A stretch of DNA of 64,000 bases from UBA5704 sp036264355. Lineage in GTDB: Bacteria; Acidobacteriota; Thermoanaerobaculia; Multivoradales; UBA5704. The first letter of the stretch is position 1. Every line of letters starts with the position of its first letter. This document shows positions 59,601-64,000 of this stretch, piece after piece. The position numbers were made by a program, and so were the translations under genes. The stretch spans positions 18,643-82,642 of the forward strand of contig DATARD010000112.1 of assembly GCA_036264355.1 (NCBI GenBank). Reading direction: 5' to 3'. The notes below the pieces were generated by a model. The model ran no database searches and was not told where the DNA came from. It saw only the letters and a list, made by a program, of their open reading frames with translations.

Positions 59601-60695
59601 TCCGGCAACCGCGCCGACTACCTGGTGCTGGCGCCGGCGGCCCTGCTCGGCGCGGCGCAGCGGCTGGCCAATCTGCGCCAGAGCCGCGGGCTCACCACGA
59701 TGGTGGTGACCACCGAGCAGGTCTTCGACGAGCTTGCCGCCGGGGTGCCGACTCCGCACGCCTTCCAGAGCTTCCTCACCTACGCGGGAAGCCATTGGAG
59801 CCTGCCGCCGCATTACGTCGTGCTGGCCGGCGCCGGCAGCCTCGACTATCGCAACCTCCTGGGCTTCGGCGACTGCCTGGTGCCGCCGCTCCTGGTGCAG
59901 AGCACCGGCGGCCTCTTCCCTTCGGACAACGCCCTCGCGGACGCCAACGGCGACGGCATCCCGGAGATGGCGGTGGGGCGCATTCCGGTGCTCACCGAGG
60001 CCGCGCTCGACGGCTACACGGCCAAGCTGGCGTCCGCCGAAGCGGCCGGCACGCCGGACTGGGCGCACAACGCGATCTTCCTCTCCGACAACGACGACGG
60101 CGACACCGACTTCTCGGCCGCCAGCGACCAGGTCGCCGGCCAGATCGGACCGGCCTACACACCGCAATCGATCGCTCTGCGCGTCACGCCGCTCGCCGCG
60201 GCGCGCGCCCAGTTGCTCGCCGGCCTCGGCCAGGGAGCCGCGGTGGTCAACTACATGGGTCACGGCGGCCTCGACCGGCTGTCCGCCGGCGGCCTCCTCA
60301 CCACCTCGGACGTGGCGGGGCTGACCAACTTCGACCGCCTGCCGGTGGTCACCGCCATGACCTGCACCATCAGCCGCTTCACCGTCCCCGGCGTTCCCTC
60401 GCTCGGCGAGGTGCTGGTCACCACCGGGACGGGTGGCGCCGCCGCCGTCTGGGGTCCCTCGGGATTGGCCAACAACGCCGACTCGCGGCTGCTGGCGGAG
60501 CGCTTCTACCACACCATCACGGATCCCGCCGACCTGCCGCTGGGCGACCGGATTCTGCGCGCCTACGGCGACCTCCGCAGCCTGGGGGGAGACGGATCGC
60601 TTCTTCACATCTACAATCTACTCGGAGATCCCGCGTTGCGGCTCCGGCACGGACCGGCGGCGCCGGCGACCGGCGGTCCCGGGCAGCAGGAATAA
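56616..60695 (+). CDS. Secreted C25 (gingipain-type) cysteine peptidase
   Basis: A 1359-residue exported protein: signal peptide (F-V-L-I-L-G-A-L-S-S-L-P-V-Y-A-G), beta-rich and repeat-type domains to about residue 640, then the C25 peptidase region. The caspase-like dyad appears as N-Y-M-G-H-G-G (His near residue 1214) and V-T-A-M-T-C-T-I-S-R-F (Cys near 1249), in the order and spacing of gingipains. It ends L-L-G-D-P-A-L-R-L-R, the usual C25 end, without an added sorting domain. It is 45 nt upstream of the precursor-like peptide gene on the same strand, so a role in its maturation is possible. Confidence 0.88.
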   Translation: MEDHFLFHRCIRGSFVLILGALSSLPVYAGSIPTGELHMPQGNTAGTTDGDYVTTTTANGGLGTSYHYWIEVPPGLGHLVVEIFDADVGAGGAADQTGVRDRTRGTYSTTATYTLLRPDGTTAATLSCTSAVSATCPDNAWVAILDSMTAQNTAAGHWELRVAMGAGTDINAIGIRAHDGTPGGGGTELNIYADSIFSIGVHPPATGTNTHNYTVYPYLTSGCTASENDFDYDSDSGGTVGVGSLKFTSRGGGFTQTIASAALSANNTWARTTLTTWTSDQLSSDYGIWTLAASINSYNNGGQNGNYADIFLGNYQIATNPPTANPPANSFRIYVPTDAGGAPAKPYLSQQLTYGGCGAGNDGPNPPVNGSTSCYTITVQMVNPTAQAITFSTTHLVTANVPGTRVLYAGNGLVSQGTITAQPAVGGSGNITWNPGTVAAGTTATLSYQLKVKPTAAGQRNPMTGTVASGNGTRAQYVDETGNTTQTRALLTFGPICELATTVGLITEAVVSDVHAWRSEHGGVQVEWRTASETGTAGFYLHRWDKTARRWIRVNDDKSGLLAAVAATRSAPQGGTYRFLDEGASPMEPQIYMLEEVEAGGRHRTHGPYALAVDWRRGTREDGDAYERAARPATGRGAAPATAALKTAVTGGPSGVHLTIRDSGLYRLASSDIAAWLGMQQKDVESLLSKGKVDLSRGGQPVAWQPDTTADPQGKKATGLFFYGEALGSVYNAGSVYHLQRASGNGLVMQMQTATAASAGDRTFAAQLHVEQDAFPGTVLDLDPESDYWFWDFLQADDPTYGHRTFSSDAPGLATGAASLTVNLQGATASGVAGEHHVLVALNGTPLGDTSWQGITAQSAVFNVPAGVLLASGNQISLTAEIGNGAPYSIVYVNSFDLSYRRTLRAVGDVLAFTAETAQGLAVAGFSNPAVRLLDVSDPLHPRWIKAAAQADPAAPGTWRLGFVPQAGARYLAAAPAALKAPAALRAWSVPSLLSSGNRADYLVLAPAALLGAAQRLANLRQSRGLTTMVVTTEQVFDELAAGVPTPHAFQSFLTYAGSHWSLPPHYVVLAGAGSLDYRNLLGFGDCLVPPLLVQSTGGLFPSDNALADANGDGIPEMAVGRIPVLTEAALDGYTAKLASAEAAGTPDWAHNAIFLSDNDDGDTDFSAASDQVAGQIGPAYTPQSIALRVTPLAAARAQLLAGLGQGAAVVNYMGHGGLDRLSAGGLLTTSDVAGLTNFDRLPVVTAMTCTISRFTVPGVPSLGEVLVTTGTGGAAAVWGPSGLANNADSRLLAERFYHTITDPADLPLGDRILRAYGDLRSLGGDGSLLHIYNLLGDPALRLRHGPAAPATGGPGQQE

Positions 60696-60740
60696 ATCGG
60701 TTTGCAGCTCTGTTTTTTTGCAGGTCCGGAGAGAAACGAG

Positions 60741-60920
60741 ATGGATTCGCGACAGTCTCAAGGCGAGTCTCCCCGTGAAAACGGCAGGGACCGACGACGA
60801 TACGTGCCGCCGGGCATCCTCTACCGGGAGCCGCTGGAGGCAATGGCGGCGGTTTGCGCTCCGGCGCCGCCCGCCAAGGGGAACCCCGGGTTTTGCCCCC
60901 AGGGTCCCGTCTCCTCCTGA
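60741..60920 (+). CDS. RiPP precursor-like peptide
   Basis: A 59-residue peptide with GGAGAG 6-11 nt before the ATG at 60741. The N-terminal half is polar and basic, like a leader. Then comes Y-V-P-P-G-I-L-Y-R-E-P-L-E-A-M-A-A-V-C, followed by a Gly/Pro/Cys core (K-G-N-P-G-F-C-P-Q-G-P) ending in V-S-S. It faces, tail to tail at 12 nt, a radical SAM/SPASM gene in an operon with PqqD, an HprK-like kinase and an S24/S26-like gene. This is the gene set expected for a ribosomally made, modified peptide. No cytosolic function is evident for it otherwise. Precursor assignment is inference. Confidence 0.65.
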   Translation: MDSRQSQGESPRENGRDRRRYVPPGILYREPLEAMAAVCAPAPPAKGNPGFCPQGPVSS

Positions 60921-60932
60921 GACCAGGGATCG

Positions 60933-62024
60933 CTACGGAACGATCGGCAGGATCGCCCGCCGTTCGCCGTCCGCTTCCGCTCCGACCACCTCTCCCAGAA
61001 CCTCCATCCGGCGCAGCGCATCGGGATAGACCCGGAGCGGATCGCCGTCGCGGACCACCGCCGAGCCCGGACAGAAGCTCATCAAGGCGCCGGCCGGGCC
61101 GTACGAATCCACCAGGCCCTTCGCCTGGGTGGTCAGCGCCCGCACCTCCCGCAAACCGGCCGAGGTGGTCCAGATCTCTCCGATCGACTGCTGGTGGAGG
61201 TTGCCCACCGGCCGCCGCCACTGCACGCAGGGGTAGACGTTGCCGTAGGGGTCCACCGCGACACCGGCCGAGCCGGCGCCGCAGTGCTTCTCGACCGCCG
61301 CCGGCAGGGTGCCGTCGTCGGCTCCTTTGGCGACCGTGAGCGGACCCGCGAGCGCGCGGGCACGCGCCGCCTGGAGGGTGAACATCCGCGCCATCCCGGA
61401 GCGGCTGGGCGAGATCGACAACGGCTCGCGGTCTCCGTCGTCCCGCGGCGTCACCTCGGGATCGATCTGGAGCGGCAGGCCGAGCGACCCGGCGAGATCC
61501 AGCATCCCTTCCACCTCATCTTCGTTCCACGCCGTCAGGGTGCTGTTGATCCGGATCCGCAATCCCAGCTCCAGGGCTTCCCGCAGATTGGCGAGGAGGC
61601 GCTCGAAGCTGCCCGGAACCCGCGTCTGCCGGTCGTGCGTGGCAGCCGTCGCGCCGTGCAGGCTGACCTCCACGAGGAACGGGTCGACCTCGTCGCGCAG
61701 GCGCCGCAACGCCGCGCCGCGCAGAGCGTGGCCGTTTGACTTGACGCGCACCACGAAGCCGAGCTCGCGCGCCCGGGCGCCGAGGAGAAAGAAATCCGGA
61801 TGCGCCAGCGGCTCACCGCCGGACAGGGTCAGATTGAGCACCTGGAGATCGCGCAGCTCAGAAAAGAACGCGAAATACTGTTCGGTGCTGAGCGGCTCGC
61901 CGCGCAATCCCACGTCGTTGTAACAGAAGAAGCAGTCGAGATTGCAGCGGTAGGTCAGCTCGACGAGGACGGAGAAAAGGATGTTGTCGCGCCAGGTCTT
62001 CTGGAGGATCTGCTCAAACCCCAT
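60933..62024 (-). CDS. PqqE-like radical SAM/SPASM maturase
   Basis: A 363-residue enzyme: Y-R-C-N-L-D-C-F-F-C (Cys27, 31, 34) binds the catalytic cluster, then L-S-G-G-E-P-L-A-H-P-D. A SPASM region near residues 250-325 has C-G-A-G, G-N-V-Y-P-C-V-Q-W-R, N-L-H-Q-Q-S-I-G-E-I-W and F-C-P-G, for auxiliary clusters. Such enzymes make C-C, C-S or C-O crosslinks in peptides delivered by PqqD-type proteins. Its start overlaps pqqD-like by 11 bp. Likely substrate: the peptide at 60741-60920. Confidence 0.9.
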   Translation of the reverse strand: MGFEQILQKTWRDNILFSVLVELTYRCNLDCFFCYNDVGLRGEPLSTEQYFAFFSELRDLQVLNLTLSGGEPLAHPDFFLLGARARELGFVVRVKSNGHALRGAALRRLRDEVDPFLVEVSLHGATAATHDRQTRVPGSFERLLANLREALELGLRIRINSTLTAWNEDEVEGMLDLAGSLGLPLQIDPEVTPRDDGDREPLSISPSRSGMARMFTLQAARARALAGPLTVAKGADDGTLPAAVEKHCGAGSAGVAVDPYGNVYPCVQWRRPVGNLHQQSIGEIWTTSAGLREVRALTTQAKGLVDSYGPAGALMSFCPGSAVVRDGDPLRVYPDALRRMEVLGEVVGAEADGERRAILPIVP

Positions 62025-62319
62025 CGGCGATCTCCAGCATCCCCTCCGCCGCCAGCTCGGCGGCGAAGGTGAGAACGTCGCGCTCCAGCGTTTCGCGGTC
62101 GACCTCGTACTCCCCGGCCAGGACGTCGATCCAGGCGCCGACGCTGGAGCGGCCGTCGGCGAGATCGAGGAGGCGCGCCGCCACCTCGTTCATCACCAGC
62201 ACCTCCGCCGCCTTCTGGCGCACCACGACCGCCTCGCCGTCGATGCGCCGGTAGCGGATGTCGCGCGACGGCCGCAACACCGTGGCTGTATCGATCGCGG
62301 CTTGAGAGTCGGTGTGCAT
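62014..62319 (-). CDS. PqqD-like peptide-binding protein (RRE)
   Basis: A 101-residue PqqD-family protein with V-L-V-M-N-E-V-A-A-R-L-L-D-L-A-D-G and the winged-helix fold of RiPP recognition elements, which hold the leader peptide for the maturase. ATG at 62319 overlaps the kinase stop by 1 nt, and its 3' end overlaps the radical SAM gene. A longer in-frame upstream extension is inside the kinase gene and unlike the family. Confidence 0.88.
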   Translation of the reverse strand: MHTDSQAAIDTATVLRPSRDIRYRRIDGEAVVVRQKAAEVLVMNEVAARLLDLADGRSSVGAWIDVLAGEYEVDRETLERDVLTFAAELAAEGMLEIADGV

Positions 62320-63230
62320 CAACCGAGTATAGGCCAGAAGCCGCCGTCGAGTGAGAAACGCAGGGACCACGCCTTCTGAGCGGGAGCCAGGAGCAGCAGA
62401 TCGCTGAACAGCTCGTCGCGTCGGTGGGAGTCGGCATTGACGTAGGGCGAGCAGGCGAGCAGGCAGGCCACGGTCTCCGCGCGCGACAAAGGGCGGAGGG
62501 CATCCACCGTGTCCTTCTCCAGGCGGTAGAGGCCGGCGAGCGGAACCGCGGGGGACGGCGTGCGCGGATCTCCATAGTCGCCGGTGAACGGCAGCTTCTC
62601 CACCGTCACCGCCCCCGCCTTCAGACGCAGAGCGTTGAGATCGTCCGAGAGGACCTGCGCTCCGTGCTCCTGCGCCAGTCGCGAAACGGTCGATTTGCCC
62701 GCTCCCGAGCGGCCGAGAAAGAGCCTGGCGCCCCGCGGCGAGGCCACCGCCGCGCAGTGCAGCACCGCGCCGCCGAGCTCATGCAGCCGGTAGGCCACCA
62801 GCACGCGCAGGAAGTTCTCGAAGATCCCGGCGAACGCCGCGCCGCCGCCGTCCGGCGTCCAGAGGGCACCGGCGAGCCGAGGCCGCCAGTCGAGGCGCCC
62901 CACCAGCCGCAGCCCGGCCAGGCGCACCGCCTCGGGAGTCGCGTCGAGGTCCAGCGCATATTCCCAGCCACGCACGTCGATCGCCCGGAAGTCGGCCTCG
63001 GCGGCGCGAAAGAGAACACTCTCGATCGCGGGCGTCCCCAGGCCGTCCGTCCCGCAATACGCTCCGAAGCGCTCGCGGACCGCCGCCTTCTGGTCCGCGT
63101 TGAGCCCGCTGAACCGGTACGGTCCGCCGGGCAGAGCCAGAGCGATCTCGCGGCTGCCCCACGCCTCGCCGGAACGGCGAGCCGGAAAGAGATCTGGATT
63201 GATCAGGAAGCTGTCGCCGAAGACGCTCAC
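62319..63230 (-). CDS. HprK-like serine kinase
   Basis: A 303-residue protein with the HPr kinase P-loop: L-F-L-G-R-S-G-A-G-K-S-T (G-x4-G-K-S-T) near residue 170, then V-L-S-D-D-L-N. The N-terminal ~150 residues are different from true HprK. Kinases of this type accompany PqqD in RiPP loci and in lasso peptide clusters can phosphorylate a C-terminal Ser. GTG start overlaps the S24/S26-like stop (GTGA). The precursor-like peptide here ends in Ser-Ser. Confidence 0.85.
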   Translation of the reverse strand: MSVFGDSFLINPDLFPARRSGEAWGSREIALALPGGPYRFSGLNADQKAAVRERFGAYCGTDGLGTPAIESVLFRAAEADFRAIDVRGWEYALDLDATPEAVRLAGLRLVGRLDWRPRLAGALWTPDGGGAAFAGIFENFLRVLVAYRLHELGGAVLHCAAVASPRGARLFLGRSGAGKSTVSRLAQEHGAQVLSDDLNALRLKAGAVTVEKLPFTGDYGDPRTPSPAVPLAGLYRLEKDTVDALRPLSRAETVACLLACSPYVNADSHRRDELFSDLLLLAPAQKAWSLRFSLDGGFWPILG

Positions 63231-63634
63231 GGTGTCCGCCGGACGGCGATGCGCAAGAAGGAAAGAACAGCTCGCAGTCGATCAGAGACGGCCGCGCGCG
63301 CCCGCTCCGGCGCGATCACCCGTCCGAGCAGCCGGGACGGCGGCACCGGAGCGTCGTGGCACGGGCAGCCGTCGCCGCGGGTGACACAGGCGAAGGCGCC
63401 CTCCCACGGCCGCCAGCCGAGCAGCCGGTGCACCAGCAGCCGGCCGTCCGCGGCCTGGAACACCACCACGTCCCCCGGCCAGTAGCAGCGGGCCGGAGCC
63501 ACCGCCACCCGCTCGCCGTCGGCGAGAAGAGGCGCCATGCACCCGCCGCGCACCGTCACCTCCACCGGGTGCTCGCGAGCCAGGTCGCGGAGGGCGGCAA
63601 ACGTTGTCGGGGAAGGAGAAGATCCGTGGCTCAT
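63227..63634 (-). CDS. S24/S26-like protein with Cys at the nucleophile position
   Basis: A 135-residue protein with V-R-G-G-C-M-A-P-L-L-A-D-G-E-R-V and later W-P-G-D-V-V-V-F-Q and V-H-R-L-L-G. Signal peptidase/LexA-type proteins have G-x-S-M-x-P at this site; here Ser is Cys. It lies between the permease (ATGA overlap) and the kinase (GTGA overlap) in the candidate RiPP operon. It may cleave the precursor or may be a non-peptidase relic. Also two further cysteines at G-C-P-C-H. Confidence 0.8.
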   Translation of the reverse strand: MSHGSSPSPTTFAALRDLAREHPVEVTVRGGCMAPLLADGERVAVAPARCYWPGDVVVFQAADGRLLVHRLLGWRPWEGAFACVTRGDGCPCHDAPVPPSRLLGRVIAPERARAAVSDRLRAVLSFLRIAVRRTP

Positions 63635-64000
63635 GCGTCTGAGCCGAGTATAGACCTCCGGGCGACCCGATAGATCATCACACCGAGGACGTTCGTCACC
63701 ACGATGAGCCCCCCGAGCTTGAGAGCGAACATCCCCCGGCTTTCGACCTGGATGATCGGAACGATCGAGAGCGCCACGTAGAGGAGCGTCATCAGGAAGC
63801 CTGAGAGAGCGCACAGCTTCAGCCAGAGGGGCGGACGCGGGGTGATTCCTCTCAATCCAAAGATCGGGATGGCAAACATCACGAGATAGGTCAGCGCGTA
63901 GAAAACCCCCGAGGCGTTCCACAGCAACTGGAAAGCTTCCTGTTTTCCCACGCCGATCAGGCCCACAAGAGCCAGAGCCAGGGTCGCGGCTCCGACGAAA
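63631..64000 (-). CDS. APC-type amino acid permease, 3' part only
   Basis: The C-terminal ~122 residues of a membrane permease with at least three helices: A-L-T-Y-L-V-M-F-A-I-P-I-F-G-L-R-G, then G-F-L-M-T-L-L-Y-V-A-L-S-I-V-P-I-I and L-I-V-V-T-N-V-L-G-V-M-I-Y. The frame runs open past the window edge, so the start is not in view. It overlaps the S24/S26-like gene (ATGA) and so is probably the first visible gene of this operon. Assignment to the APC family is by general pattern. Confidence 0.6.
   Translation of the reverse strand, partial: FVGAATLALALVGLIGVGKQEAFQLLWNASGVFYALTYLVMFAIPIFGLRGITPRPPLWLKLCALSGFLMTLLYVALSIVPIIQVESRGMFALKLGGLIVVTNVLGVMIYRVARRSILGSDA

Noticed and set aside
56535..60608. 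A 1357-codon open frame antisense to the C25 peptidase
   Set aside because: Arg/Gly/Val-rich shadow; the peptidase has signal peptide, promoter and catalytic dyad.

Overview
This window is high-GC DNA from a Gram-negative bacterium. It carries a complete KDO operon for lipopolysaccharide, outer-membrane-type proteins, large secreted proteins, gingipain-type peptidase, PqqD/SPASM chemistry and several Cys-rich secreted proteins. That mix fits Acidobacteriota (possibly Thermoanaerobaculia-like), but this is an inference from gene content and no marker gene fixes it. Genes are densely packed, and stop/start overlaps (ATGA, GTGA, TTGA and apparently CTGA) are the rule.

Layout. 1-6.8 kb: membrane glycosyltransferase, BrnT/BrnA toxin-antitoxin pair, sulfatase-fold lipoprotein with an unusual active site, bacterial nitric oxide synthase, DUF3298 lipoprotein. 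6.9-7.2 kb: an array of a degenerate 21-bp repeat. 7.2-14.8 kb: operon kdsB-pyrG-kdsA-kdsD-kdsC-LpxL-like acyltransferase-MFS-ChrB_C. 14.9-19.1 kb: collapsed alpha/beta hydrolase pseudogene, DUF1801, Cys-rich secreted protein, NCS1 permease, DinB. 19.2-22.1 kb: TlpA-DUF4266-DUF3570-ApbE redox/flavinylation operon. 22.5-24.5 kb: relic of a type I restriction locus (AlbA_2 protein plus a broken hsdR start).

24.6-32.5 kb: quinone oxidoreductase, then a tight operon of SNF2 helicase, SbcD/Mre11-like nuclease and Rad50/SbcC-like ATPase without a zinc hook. 32.5-40.3 kb: an overlapping operon of membrane STAND-NTPase/WD40, periplasmic substrate-binding lipoprotein, triple TIR-superfamily protein, degenerate methyltransferase and GT32 glycosyltransferase. 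40.3-45.4 kb: further glycosyltransferases, a GH38-like secreted protein and a radical SAM/SPASM enzyme. 45.5 kb: tRNA-Arg(CCT). 45.7 kb: a second 21-bp array. 46.9-49.6 kb: a lower-GC island of an AbiGi/DUF2971-like protein, two HEPN proteins and a UPF0175/DUF3368 toxin-antitoxin pair.

50.3-55 kb: metF and metH, with a SAM-I/SAM-IV-clan riboswitch and intrinsic terminator in front of metH. 55.1-60.7 kb: polyprenyl glycosylphosphotransferase and a very large C25 (gingipain-type) peptidase. 60.7-64 kb: a candidate RiPP locus. It has a 59-aa precursor-like peptide facing an operon of APC permease (partial), S24/S26-like protein with Cys in place of Ser, HprK-like kinase, PqqD and radical SAM/SPASM enzyme.

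The strongest candidates for undescribed systems are the RiPP locus at 60.7-63.6 kb, the STAND-WD40/binding-protein/TIR operon at 32.5-40.3 kb, and the SNF2-SbcD-hookless-Rad50 operon at 25.6-32.5 kb. Two genes appear to start at CTG, which start-codon-based gene finding would truncate.
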